Below are positions 22,090 to 32,570 of a DNA stretch of 35,605 bases, one piece after another. The notes under the pieces were generated by a model. That model saw nothing but the letters and a program-made list of their open reading frames with translations, was not told the origin of the DNA and made no database searches. The stretch's first letter is position 1. Each line of letters starts with the position of its first letter. This DNA is from Dimorphilus gyrociliatus. Taxonomy: Eukaryota; Annelida; Polychaeta; Dinophilidae. Made by a program: the position numbers and the translations under genes. The stretch covers positions 73,374 through 108,978 of the forward strand of contig CAJFCJ010000103.1 in assembly GCA_904063045.1 (NCBI GenBank). The letters run 5' to 3'.

Positions 22090-22800
22090 TACTCAGACCT
22101 ACTACAATGACTCTGTTATCTTCTTTTGTAATGATGGATAGTTTTGAAGAGGTATTGCTTACTGATCAATTTCCTTAGTTGAGTATGTTGGGACCTGTAG
22201 TTCCTCTTGTGGAATTTCCTGAGCTGTGGGTTGGGTTTTTCTTATATCTTTCCAGAGTCTTGCAGTGGTAACTTTGTTACATCTCCTTTCATATTCAGAC
22301 CATAACTTGGATGTTTTACAAGATTTTGTTTCCTTTTATCACGCATTTGTTGTATTGCTTTGTAATTTCGTATCAAATTTAATTTATAACACTCTCTATT
22401 CTCTCAATCCATTCCGTTATATTCACTCCATTTTATACCTTGCTGGTGTCACTTAACTGGATGTTTGACTCAAGATATATGAAAAAATTTGTTTCTCTTT
22501 TAAATAAACTACTGTTCTTGTATTTCCTTAATGTCTATTTTCTCAGATAATCAATACCTAATTTTTTAAGTAAATTATAATGGATTAAATTTATTCTAAA
22601 CTATTTTTAATGATTTGAACCTTTTCTAGGTGTTTTGTGTCTAATTTTAGAGGGTTTCCGTTTATTTGTGGACAATTTCTTCTGCACCCAGTTGTTTTCT
22701 ATCAATCCTTTTTTTATTGCATATAATATTTTCTTTAGTCAATTTACCTGTATAAACAAGATATAAAAAACTAAAACAGCAAAAACAAATGAATATCCCT
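22090..22800. other. Intergenic, no gene recognised
   Basis: Moderately AT-rich with short open frames lacking family features. It forms the 3' flank of the minus-strand LRR array. Confidence 0.35.
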
Positions 22801-22804
22801 CATC

Positions 22805-24189
22805 CTAAAAAATATTCTCTAATTTGTTGTTCCTACAAGACAGAGTTGTCAATTTTTGTTTTTGTTGATTGCTCAAACCACAGTTAGCGACTGAAAGACG
22901 CCTTAAGATTGTCATTCCTTGTCCAAACATTTCAGCAATATCAAAAGCTACATTTCTCATATTAGGATTGTTTGTTAAATATAAGTTTTCTAGTTTAGAA
23001 CAGTTTTTAAAAAGATTTCCTAATTTTGTGCATTGTTCTTGTTCCAAAGAGCAATTACAAAAATAAATTGACTTTAATGTTTTTGAAGATTGTTCAAGTC
23101 CCTCACAAATATAAAAGAACCCATTGCTCATTGTTTCATTATATGATAAATCTATTGCTTCCATTGTAAAACATTTTTTCAGAAGATTTCCAAATTTTGT
23201 GCATTGTTCTTCTTCCAAAGAGCAATTGTTAAGATCAATTGACTTCAATGTTTCTTGCAATTGCTCAAGGCCTTCACAAACATCAAAAAATCCATTACTC
23301 ATATTCCTATTCCCAGATAATTCTATTGTTTCCATTTTAGAACATTTTTTCAGAAGACTTCCAAGCTTTGTGCATTGTTCTTGTTCCAAGGAGCAATTAT
23401 TAAGATTAATTGACTTCAATGTATTGTGCGATTGTTCAAGTCCTTCGCAAATATCAAAAAATCCGCTACTCATATTTGAATTCCTAAAAAACTGCATTGT
23501 TTCAATTTTATCACACTTTTTTAAAAGATTTCCAAATTTTGTGCATTGTTCTCGTTCCAAAAGGCAAATCTTAAATTAATAGACTTCAATGTTTTTGAAG
23601 ATTGTTCAAGTCCATCACAAATACAAAAGAACCCATTGCTCATTGTTTCATTATATGGTAAATCTATTACTTCTATTTTAGAACATTTTTTTAAAAGCTT
23701 TCCAAATTTTGTACATTGTTCTTGTTCTAAAGAGTTCATACTAAAATTAATTGACCTTAATGTTTTTGACGATTGTTCAAGACCATCACAAATATTAAAA
23801 AATCCATTGTTCATCATTTGATTCCTAGTTAAATTTATTGTTTCTATTTTAGAACATTTTGTCAATAGATTTCCAAATTTTGTGCTTTGTTCTTCTTCTA
23901 AATAGCAACTGCTAAGATCAATAAATTTTCATGTTTGTGATGATTGTTCAAGCCCTTCACAAATTTCAGAAAATCCATTGTTCATTGACATATTATCCGA
24001 TAAAAGTATTGTTTCTAGTTTAGAGCATTTTTTTAGAAGATTTCCCAACCTTGTAGTTTGTTCTGATTTTAAACAGCATGTGCTAAAATTAATAAACTTT
24101 AATGTTTCAGATGATTGTTCCAATCTTTCACAAATGTCAAAAAATCCATTTTTCATAGATTTCATAGTAGTTTTATTCATTGTTTTCAT
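22805..24189 (-). pseudogene. LRR (ribonuclease-inhibitor-like) array gene, disrupted
   Basis: Nearly eight tandem copies of a 57-residue unit, each made of two ~28-residue LRRs, run down the minus strand. Typical text is QEQCTKLGSLLKKCSKMETI then LSGNRNMSNGFF and LEQ..TLKSIDLNNCSL. The unit is also regular at DNA level: equivalent points fall at 24053, 23882, 23711, 23541, 23370, 23199 and 23028. That is 171 bases each except one interval of 170. The short interval marks a one-base deletion near 23570, and a TGA at 23931-23929 interrupts the frame upstream. No signal peptide, RING or other N-terminal domain is visible; the ATG at 24189 may not be the original start. Such LRRs bind proteins. 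Assembly error could mimic the two breaks, so a working gene is not excluded. Confidence 0.8.
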
Positions 24190-24560
24190 ATTTTTCTAAT
24201 TAAAGTTTTTCTTCTCTTTGATTTATAAATTCTGATGCATAGGTATCAAAAAATAATAAGGCTCTCTGAAATGTATGGTTATAAAATGTTTATAGCTACA
24301 ACCACTCTGTTCAATAAGGTGGTTATCACTATGGTTAACCTCATAACTTTTAGGGTAATATGGTTAATGTCTACAAAGATTTAGAAAATTTGCACGGATT
24401 ATATGCACAACATTAGTAGAATTTTTAAAAAAGTTGATCAGACATTATGTCTATAATCAAAATGTTTCAAACATTGTATTTTTTGTATGAAGACTACTTC
24501 ACTAATTTTAATAGTTGATTTTTATGTTATAGCCTATAGTGTATTCTAAAAATGTTAACA
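24190..24560. other. Intergenic upstream of the LRR array
   Basis: AT-rich; no N-terminal exon for the LRR array could be identified here. Confidence 0.3.
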
Positions 24561-24569
24561 ATTTTATAT

Positions 24570-24960
24570 TTTAATAGTCCCTCCATTATCAATATATGCC
24601 TGCCATTTGGTTGGAAGTAGGTCAAAACAGTTCTGAAATAAAGAAGGGTGGTTTTCTCCTTAGAAAATCCTTAATATTTTTTTTTAATTCATGTAAATTT
24701 TTGTAATGACCCTTCTGTTATCGTTCTTCAATCTTCTACTAATGATAACAGTCATAGAGGTTCGAATCAGGGTTGTATGGTAGGCAATAGCATAATGACC
24801 ATCCTTGATATTTTTTAAAGTCTGTCGTAAAGAAACCTGTCTGCAGTCTGGCATTATCATGTGGCAATATGATCCCTTTTTCAGGTCTGAGCCTGTGCAG
24901 TCTCTTTCTTAGCATCTTTAGAGTCCTCAAAATAATGTATACAATGGATAATTTCTCCTT
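24570..24960 (-). pseudogene. Mariner-like transposase C-terminal fragment
   Basis: The frame at 24930-24739 contains LRKRLHRLRPEKGIILPHDNAR and, later, CLPYNPDSNLYDCYH. These correspond to the HDNARPH and YSPDLAPxD motifs of mariner transposases, including the second and third catalytic acid regions. Further downstream, after breaks, the LPTKWQAYIDNGG tail is readable (about 24630-24580). The N-terminal half is missing. The element is dead. Confidence 0.8.
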
Positions 24961-25950
24961 ATGGCATAAATTGAATATGGATTAAGCCTGAACTGACTCA
25001 GAAAACTGAATTTATCAGTTTTGAGCCGATTTAGTCATTTCAGTTTTTTCAGGTGGGGATGAGACATCCATATAAGCCAAAAAAGATCTCATTAATAAAT
25101 AACAGTTAAGTGACAATCTTTAATATATATTGAACAAACAATAAGATAAACTGATAATTCCTTATTCAATGCTAAAAAACAAAATGACACCTTTAAAGGT
25201 AATGACAAGTGAAAGGAAAAGCTGAGCATTCAATTTCTTTTCTTCCAGATATTCAATGCCTTTCTCTTTTATCCAATATTCCAATCAGTTGCATGCAAGG
25301 GAAGCAGGCTTTCTTAACACTAAACAACAAACTAGCAAACTACTTATATACTTTGCTACATTGTGACCGTAGGAATTTAGTAATAGATATTGCCTCTATG
25401 CTGGAAGGTAGCAGACTATCATAATTGGTAAATAGCTGAAAGAGTAGTGATTTAAAGTTTATCTTGATTAATAAAGATATGGTTATCTCATTTCATAAAA
25501 GATCAGGTGATTATTGTATATTGGTAAATAATTGAATTAAACTGCATTCTTAGTATTTGATAAATGAGCAACTTCTATAATTCATGTAAATTTACAACTA
25601 CTATAATCATTGTTTAACTTTTTCTTATTAGACAATGACTGCCAGTTGTTGTCACTGTGACAAAAGATCAGCAAAAAATGTTCAGTACGTAATCATACAT
25701 ATTACTTGCATTTCAAATGCAGCAGAGGTTTGTATGAATCTTTTTAAAATTTTACTGTTAGAATAATTATATTTCCACAATAGATGTGCTTTTTTTCAAA
25801 TGTGATATCTGATCTGATAGTTAAACAGGTACCCCTAATGTTTGAGTTTATATCATCTGCAAAGTCAAGACCTTACAAATATGTATTAAAGCTATAATTT
25901 CATTTTTTAAAAAGCATTCAATAATTACAGTTTCTGTACTTCCTTTTTTT
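24961..25950. other. Intergenic leading into the second MULE relic
   Basis: Around 25650-25740 a broken frame (KCSVRNHTYYLHFKCSRG) may be the N-terminal zinc-binding part of the MULE protein that follows, but this is weak. No other gene is seen. Confidence 0.3.
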
Positions 25951-25958
25951 GTGTGCAG

Positions 25959-26563
25959 GAAATTCAAAAAATGACTGATAATTCAATTCCAGAGGAGGTA
26001 GTTGTTGATTTTCAGAAAGGACTCTGGAATGCTCTAAAATCCGTTTATCCATCAGTATCCATAAGAGGTTGTGCATTTCATTATAGCCAAGCAGTGTATA
26101 GAAAGATTCAGGTGAGATGAATATTTTAAGATAACTACAATATAAATGTATTAAATTTATTTTCAGAATTTTGGATACAGTAAAGATTATCAATTAAATA
26201 TGAATAATGTGAGGACAATATTAAAAAAAATATTAGCATTACCTTTTCTTCCTCCTTCTACAACACCAACAATCTTCAATTTAATTGAAAATGAACTAAA
26301 AACAACAAATAGATATTCTGATTTTGTTGATTATGTCAGATCTCAATGGATTGGAAATTCAATTTGGCAACCTCAACAATGATCTGTGTTTGGTTATAGT
26401 ATTGGAAAAAAGCTGGGCATAAAATATTGAACAGTAAGGCCCTAACCAAGGGCTCTCTCTGTCAATTGGTAGATGAATTAAATAAGGAAGCCTCCCTTAT
26501 TGAGGTTTATAAAAAACTCTTATCTGAAAAAAAGTTAAAAAACATCAAAAGAAAAAATATTTG
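25959..26563 (+). pseudogene. MULE transposase middle and C-terminal part, spliced
   Basis: Exon-like parts 25959-26111 and 26167 onward join over a 55-bp intron (GTGAGA...TTTCAG). They encode VVVDFQKGLWNALKSVYPSV with the catalytic acid, RGCAFHYSQAVYRKIQ (the C-x2-H motif of MULE transposases) and a helical region with SQWIGNSIWQPQQ. A TGA at 26380-26382 replaces the Trp expected before SVFGY. Beyond it a tail with LVDELNKEASLIEVYKKLLSEKK is still readable. The DGTF start and the TNNHLEGFHS motif are not found, so this copy lacks what the copy at 16420-16752 keeps, and the reverse. Confidence 0.72.
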
Positions 26564-26572
26564 AAATTGCAT

Positions 26573-26852
26573 GTGTACTTTGTTGTATTGTAATTGTAGG
26601 AATTTCTGCTTCTTCAGAACAGTATTCGTCCTTTCCAATCATTTATCAATGCACTAAAGTACTCACACAAATAGAACCTTTCAAATTCATCCACAAATAG
26701 TCTTAAGAAATGTAATTTCGGTAGAAATTAATCAACAAAATGCCAGTATTTCGTTTAAAGAATATGTATTGACTAAATGAGTTTCTAGTTCTAAACAAGT
26801 AAGTTTAAACAACCAGTTAATGGTTAAAGAACTGAACTGACTAGCTGGGGAA
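26573..26852. repeat. Dispersed repeat R, second long copy
   Basis: It matches 3047-3330 over almost its whole length, with scattered differences. It directly follows the MULE tail, so it may be inserted in or attached to it. Confidence 0.65.
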
Positions 26853-28434
26853 ATGCATTTCCTTTTATACATTTTCCAAAGCTTGGGTTCAAGTGTTTAA
26901 AGGATTACAAAGTTGAAATCTGACAGTATCATAATTCTCATGTAACAAAAATATGAAAGACTTGTCATATTACACATATAAAATATAATCCTAAGATTAG
27001 GGCCACATGTCAAACACGTGCCACAGCAAACAGGCCTGCCTCATCAGCATCTGGTGTTTGACCTGCATCTTTTCCATGTTCGTTGTTCCTTTGTCAATTC
27101 CCAAGTAGCCACCATCTCTTGCGGTCAAAGAGTCTATTTCTTACGAAAAGGAGTTCTTTCTAAAGTACTAAAAGCTAACTCTACGAAATAAAAGTCTTTC
27201 TAAAATTCCACCACTATAATTCCTATGAAATAGAAGTATTTCTATAGTTGCACCATTCTAATTCCCCTGAATTAGAAGTCTTTCTAATGTACCCTTAATC
27301 TAAAGTCTAAGTATTCATATATCATTATATCTAAGTGCACAGTAAACCGTGTTTACAGGCCAAAAAATGGGATTATAACAAAGACAAATTCATTGCACTA
27401 TATTATTACGTATTAATAATTTTTAGCAATTGAAATTACCTGTCACTTGCATCATTAATTGTTGATTCTGGATTAATAGAATTTTTATCACTGTAATATA
27501 ACATGTAATACACATTCACAACATGATACCTAACTCATAAAGGTGAGAAGTGTTGACCTACTTTCGCATGGCGTCATAAAACTCATCTCCAATTTTGCAT
27601 TAGGAAGAAATAGGTGAAGAGACATTTTAAGAAATAATATCTATCTTTCACACCCTTCCTTCTCTCTCCCTCCTCTCTCTTAATGGTGTTTATATACATG
27701 TATTCATTAAATGTGAAGTTTTTTATGAAATTTAATTTATATTGAGATTATCTCTTGAATGATACTCAACATAGCAGTTTGACAGGTAGATGAACTTTTA
27801 ATATAATTTTTTAAGATACAATTTAATTATTTTTTTTTTGTTAAAAATAACTAGAATACACTCCAAAAAGTGAACATTTCACTGTTGAGCTGATTGATAA
27901 AATTTATTATCAACTTTTCTTTCAAAAAAATAGAAGAAATAACATCTGTCTTCCAGATAAGCACTTTTGATTAGATTGTTCACCTAGCAAAAGACTGTAT
28001 TAGATTCTTGAGATATCTGTAAAGAAAGCTATCTTTTTAAGGGTACATGATTAGATTAAAATTAATCTATGCTGAGGTTATCTCTTAGTGAATATATCAG
28101 AGAATTATGGAAATTTTATAAATTAAATTAATAGAAGGAAAATATATCTTGGTCAAAACCCCTCTCTCTTTTTGTTACTTTTCATATGTTTCTTCTAGAC
28201 TAATCTATGATTATATAGTGATACTCATATTTTAAGTATTTACTTTTTTGTAATTTTTTTTAACAAAATATGATACATCAAAACTGTTTGAGACTTTCTA
28301 CCAATATACTACAAAGATAAATTTTTGGAGATAGCTTATCTTCAACATATTTTTTGTATACATATCTACAAGTATAGATATGTCCAGATGTGTCTGAAAT
28401 CTTGCTCATATAACTCGAAATATAATATATTTTT
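26853..28434. other. Intergenic with minisatellite and inverted repeat partner
   Basis: It holds the 26998-27070 repeat (partner of 19200-19290), the 42-bp minisatellite at 27142-27305 and a CT-rich run near 27645-27680. No clear first exon for the RING-LRR gene was found. A frame ending near 28450 (MCLKSCSYNSKYN) might carry the missing zinc ligands, but its spacing (C-x3-C) and frame do not fit well. Confidence 0.4.
27142..27305 (+). repeat. Four-copy ~42-bp minisatellite
   Basis: Units starting at 27142, 27182, 27224 and 27266 share TAYGAAATARAAGTCTTTCT followed by AAAGTTCCACCATTATAATT-like text. Spacing is 40, 42 and 42 bases. There are many substitutions between units. Confidence 0.7.
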
Positions 28435-29697
28435 ATGGGCACTGGAGCATCAAGAGGTAAAAACTGCAAGCATGTATGTTGTTTGCAATGTTGCAAAATT
28501 TCACTTACAAATGATTCTATCATAACTTGCAGTCTATGTAGAACAAACTATAAATTGACTGATGATCAAATATGGAATGTTATGTTCAAAATTCAGGATA
28601 AATCTCTTGAAAAAATATCATTTATTGATAGATCGTGTAAATATCATAAAAAAAATTTGTCAGCTTTTGTACCACCTAAAATTGTATTTAACAGTAACAA
28701 TTTTCGTTACATATGCAAAAGATTAAACAATGTTTCAGCTTCAATTCTATATGTAAAATTTGAACTTTGTCATCTTGAAGAGAAATCATGGAAAATAATT
28801 GGAAATACACTGGAAAAATTTTCATCAGTACAAAAACTAGATTTTAAGAATAATATTGGAATGGCAAATGAATTATTAATAATTTTAAAGAGTCTTATTC
28901 CATCATCAAATTCCCTTAAACATTTGAATTTATCGAAATGTCAGTATAGTGAAAAAGAATGGATAGAAATTGGTAAGATATTGAAGAATTTTCCCAAATT
29001 GAAAACTGTAGACTTGAGTAACAATAAAGAAATTGGTAATGAAGGAGTAGTAAGTGTTTGTGAAGGATTAAAAATATCATCATCTTCTTTAACAATCTTA
29101 AATTTAAAAGAATGTAATATTAAAAATGTTTGTCAATGGACGTTCATTAGTGGATTAATAGCAAATTGTTCGTGTTTAAAATGGATCAGTTTGAGTGGTA
29201 ATACTATAAGAAACGATATACTAAATACAGTATATGATGGAAAACACTCAGCCTCAAACAGTTTAACATCTCTCAATTTTTCATATTGTAATTTTTTTCC
29301 CAAAACATGTGAAGACTTGGGATATCTTTTAGTGATTTTATCAAGAATACAAGAGATAAGTTTAAGTGGTAATAGAGATATGGGAGATGCAATAAGATTC
29401 ATCTGTTGGGGACTTCTTCAATCATCAAACGCATTGACAAAGTTAGCTTTTGCTGATTGTAATCTAACAGAAGCACAATGTTATTATATTTCATATCTTC
29501 TGGAAAAGTGTCATAAAATTGAATTCTTAAATTTGAAAAAAAATACAATGATGGGTGATGGATTAAAGAGTATTTGTGATAGTTTAGAACTATCAAAAAA
29601 AACTCTTAAAAAAGTTCAATGTGGTGGATGTTGCTTAACTGACAGTCAAGTCAGCAATCTGCGTTTTTGGAAGTATGTCAAGCGAGATGATGATTGA
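28435..29697 (+). CDS. Half-RING plus leucine-rich repeat protein
   Basis: An uninterrupted frame gives 420 residues. Residues 11-35 have CKHVCCLQCC and then CSLCR. These are the last six zinc ligands of a C3HC4 RING (C-x-H-x2-C-x2-C ... C-x2-C), without the first C-x2-C. Those ligands may lie on an unseen upstream exon or be lost. Residues about 85-410 form about eleven ribonuclease-inhibitor-type LRRs of the same kind as the array at 22805-24189 (LSGNRDMGDA, LSKCQYSEKEWIEIGKIL, SLTSLNFSYC). If the ATG at 28435 is real, MGTGAS fits an N-myristoylation consensus. A RING-LRR protein could be a ubiquitin ligase choosing partners through its LRRs; here that is inference. AATAAA lies near 29823. 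Intactness contrasts with the broken minus-strand relative. Confidence 0.78.
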   Translation: MGTGASRGKNCKHVCCLQCCKISLTNDSIITCSLCRTNYKLTDDQIWNVMFKIQDKSLEKISFIDRSCKYHKKNLSAFVPPKIVFNSNNFRYICKRLNNVSASILYVKFELCHLEEKSWKIIGNTLEKFSSVQKLDFKNNIGMANELLIILKSLIPSSNSLKHLNLSKCQYSEKEWIEIGKILKNFPKLKTVDLSNNKEIGNEGVVSVCEGLKISSSSLTILNLKECNIKNVCQWTFISGLIANCSCLKWISLSGNTIRNDILNTVYDGKHSASNSLTSLNFSYCNFFPKTCEDLGYLLVILSRIQEISLSGNRDMGDAIRFICWGLLQSSNALTKLAFADCNLTEAQCYYISYLLEKCHKIEFLNLKKNTMMGDGLKSICDSLELSKKTLKKVQCGGCCLTDSQVSNLRFWKYVKRDDD

Positions 29698-30110
29698 CTC
29701 ATAAATGATCCATTAGTAATCATGAACAAAAGCCTGGTTAAGCAGCAGCAATTTAAACACTTGATTAACATTAAAAGACTGTTAAGTTTTTCTGCTATTA
29801 ATGTTTCATTCAATTCATGAGTAATAAATAAGAAACTATAGAATTACAACGTTATTTAACAGTTGTATTCTCTGTTTTTGTATAAATCATATTTTAACGG
29901 AAATTATCATCTAAGATAGAGTTTAAGGTCAAGTTTGTGCAATAGAGCTTACCAGCTGTCATGGGTCAATTTAAAGGCATGTGTGCTGTATGAGCATTTA
30001 TCTCGTGTTACAGGTAGGTGATTCAAGCTCAAATCATTGTCAGTTGGCTGGAACTGATATGCCATCTAGAGGATGAAACGAGGTGGGGTCAAATCGAACC
30101 AAATGATATG
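29698..30110. other. Intergenic, with a less AT-rich stretch
   Basis: Sequence from about 29940 to 30110 is clearly less AT-rich than its surroundings, but every frame is interrupted. The origin is unknown. Confidence 0.35.
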
Positions 30111-30112
30111 GC

Positions 30113-30300
30113 ATGAATGTGTCAGGGAAAACTCATCCCTTTTTGGGAAAAGTTGTCCACTTTTTCAAAAGCAACTGTTGTAATTTTAATTGCCTTCTAG
30201 AAAAACTTTCCCTTACATTGTGCTGTTTGGATGAGAAACAAGGTCAACATTTATCTAAATTGTTGGAAAAATGTTCCAATTTAAGAGAGATAGTGTACTG
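30113..30300 (+). pseudogene. LRR gene relic
   Basis: Within a short frame, LEKLSLTLCCLDEKQGQHLSKLLEKCSNLREI matches one LRR unit of the local family (compare CSLEQEQCTKLGSLLKKCSKMETI). The frame then runs into non-coding repeat text. It is a single-unit fragment less than 500 bases past the RING-LRR gene. Confidence 0.6.
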
Positions 30301-30482
30301 CTCTTCCTTGGTCAATTTATGCATTTGCAAGTTCAATAGCAGTTCTCCAAGTTACCAAACTAGGTCCAAAGTTGAAGGAATAGAAGGCTTGTCCCACTGT
30401 GGGTTGTTTCCAGTTGAACCATCCAGATTAAGGAAGATAGTTGGAATGAAAAAGTGAGGATTTATATACTTGAAGGTTTATC

Positions 30483-30646
30483 TCTAATATCCAATCATCA
30501 CTTTACAGTTGGCAAACTGGCTAGTTCGTAGTTTTCTTTAGAAACAATATGTTACAAAATTGAACACTTAGAAAAACTAATTAATCAAAGCTTGCCCAAA
30601 TCTTAAGTGGCAATTAAAGATGAATCTTAAGTATGACCAAGCTGTA
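30483..30646 (+). repeat. Dispersed repeat S flank, interrupted by MITE copy E
   Basis: The text resembles 1-120 and continues after the MITE at about 30880-31010. It includes CCAATCATCACTTTACAGTT, also seen near 19745 and 31432. Confidence 0.45.
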
Positions 30647-30853
30647 CGGGGTCGACAGAAAATGTCCAAAAATGAGAAATTTCAAGACTAGATTCTGGAT
30701 TGAGAAATGGTTAGGAAGAAGAATACAGCAACTCATTTGTACTTAGGAGGATCTCCTCTAAGGGTTAGAGTAATAGAAAAGGTTAGGTACAGCAGAGGGC
30801 TGGGCTAGGGTTAGGGTAAAAGCACTGACTTATGGACGTTTTCTGTCATTTGC
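30647..30853 (+). mobile_element. MITE copy E
   Basis: The left end is GGGGTCGACAGAAAATGTCC and the right end GGACGTTTTCTGTC. The interior matches copies B and D. No duplication abuts the ends. AGTATGAC occurs at about 30630 and again at about 30883, outside the element. This may mark a larger insertion containing it. Confidence 0.82.
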
Positions 30854-31009
30854 CCCACCTTATCAATAAAAATTGAAACCCTAGTATGACTAATTAAAAT
30901 ATAATTGGATTAAATCTTATTGTGTTTTTCTGCATAGGCTAGATAGTCGAACTGTTCTGAGTTGTGAGTGGTAATAGAGTTTAAGCATAAACATAATAAA
31001 AGTTATACA

Positions 31010-31860
31010 ATTGTATACTGCTCTGCTTGGCCAATTATGCATTTACAATTACTAAATGACATAACATAATTTAATAAAATTCAAATATTTTGAATAATAA
31101 TGTAAGTTTGGCAAAATGCCAAAATCTAGTGACTATGACCATTGACCTGTTTAGCCAATTTATACATTTTCAAATTACAACTGTATTGGTTTCACTCAAA
31201 TCTTCAAATAAAAACATTTCATTTAAATACTTTATTTAAAATGAGATTCTTAAAGAAGTAAAAAAATCCAAGTTGAATAGCAGAGTGGAAGGTTGTTGTG
31301 GCAGATTACCAAATTACCAAAATAGCATCCAACAACAATGATGCTGAAGACTAGAAGGCTCATTGCAACTTTTTCCAGATGATTGAAGCAAAAAAGTAAT
31401 GATTTAAATACTCTGAGGTTTGCTTCTAGCATCCAATCATCATTTTGCAGTTGGTGAATTATCTCATTCATACTTATGTTTGTCAAATAAATTATTAGTG
31501 TCGTATAGACTTGTATATAAGATATGTAATGTAATAAATTTGTATAACAAACAACTGACAAATGTCAGATCAAGAAGACAACAATTTCATTTCAAAATCT
31601 ATTATTACCTTTACTTAATATAAGAACATCTGATTGATTGAATAATTCTAATGTATAATATAGGATGTTAAAACAACTGTTTTTATGGCATTTTGCTATC
31701 AATGAAATAAGAATGGAAATGAGAATGCAACTGCAAATATTAAATCATATTGTTTTTTTCATTTAAATTTACTTATTTAATGTTTTTACTATTAAAGATT
31801 TCTTTAAAAATTAAACTATAGAATTTTTTTAGGTTATTCTATCTTTAATCTCTACTTTTT
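31010..31860. other. Intergenic repeats, no gene recognised
   Basis: Contains further repeat-S-like pieces (TGCTCTGCTTGGCCAATTAT near 31018; CCAATCATCATTTTGCAGTT near 31432). It forms the 3' flank of the F5/8-C gene. Confidence 0.4.
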
Positions 31861-31869
31861 TTACAGTAT

Positions 31870-32570
31870 TTAAAAGATATTACCACAGCCATACAATTCA
31901 AAAGCTGTTGCTGCATAAAAACCACTCATTGGTATTAGCCTCACTTTGTCAGCTTGAATTTTCTTGTTGAAATTAATTTTATTAAGTATATTCCATGTTA
32001 ATATGGTATTTCCTTGAAAGAGCTGTGTCAAATAATTGAATTATTACTGGTCTCAACTTTAATATATAATTTTTTTAAACTTTATCCACTCCAATTTCAT
32101 CTGTATAATTCAACATTTCTCCTTCATTTAATGAATATGACAATTTAAAAGTTGTTGTATAGTATGGCTCGTTATTTCCATTAGTACACCAACAAGATCC
32201 TCTGATTTCTATTCCATATATATCATATATTTCATCTAGAAATTGATTAAATTTTTGTATATAGGCTCAAAATTTGGCATATAAAGCATTTTTCTTTGTC
32301 ACACAGACCTAAATCTATTTGCACCCAACCTTTTCCATACTGAGTAGTCATCCATGCTGGATATTCATTATCTGTTATCCGAATATCATATGGTACTTTG
32401 TCCGCATGAGGCAAATGATGAGAAAATTGAGAATTCGGAAATTTGTTTTTATCAAAAATTTCAACTTTTTTTTCTTGACAATAATTTAAAGCCAAGCAAT
32501 TAGAGAATAAATTAAAAGTAGTCACTGTCAAAATTAGCCATTTTGAGTTTAGTATGATTAGATTATTCAT
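31870..32570 (-). CDS. Secreted F5/8-C (discoidin) domain protein, three exons
   Basis: Exon 1 starts with an ATG at 32570 and a signal peptide of about 27 residues. It then gives the N-terminal half of an F5/8-C domain (YPAWMTTQYGKGWVQIDLG). Exon 2 (32233-32081) gives MIYGIEIRGSCWC and a hydrophobic core strand. Exon 3 (32022-31870) gives LFQGNTILTWN ... VRLIPMSGFYAATAFELYGCG, the usual end of this domain. Exons 2 and 3 join in phase 0 over 58 bases. The exon 1-2 junction is uncertain: the donor after IDL (exon end 32309) is phase 1, whereas exon 2 must enter in phase 0. An earlier donor would drop the IDL residues. Either an indel has broken the gene or the junction is unusual. The domain typically binds lipid or carbohydrate outside the cell. 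Confidence 0.72.

Noticed and set aside
22869-24199. Open frames on the plus strand opposite the LRR array
   Set aside because: They mirror the minus-strand LRR codons and show the same 171-base periodicity. They are shadows of the real frame and have no independent family features.
27142-27305. CRISPR-like array
   Set aside because: Units are directly adjacent, diverged and lack spacers, and the DNA is eukaryotic.
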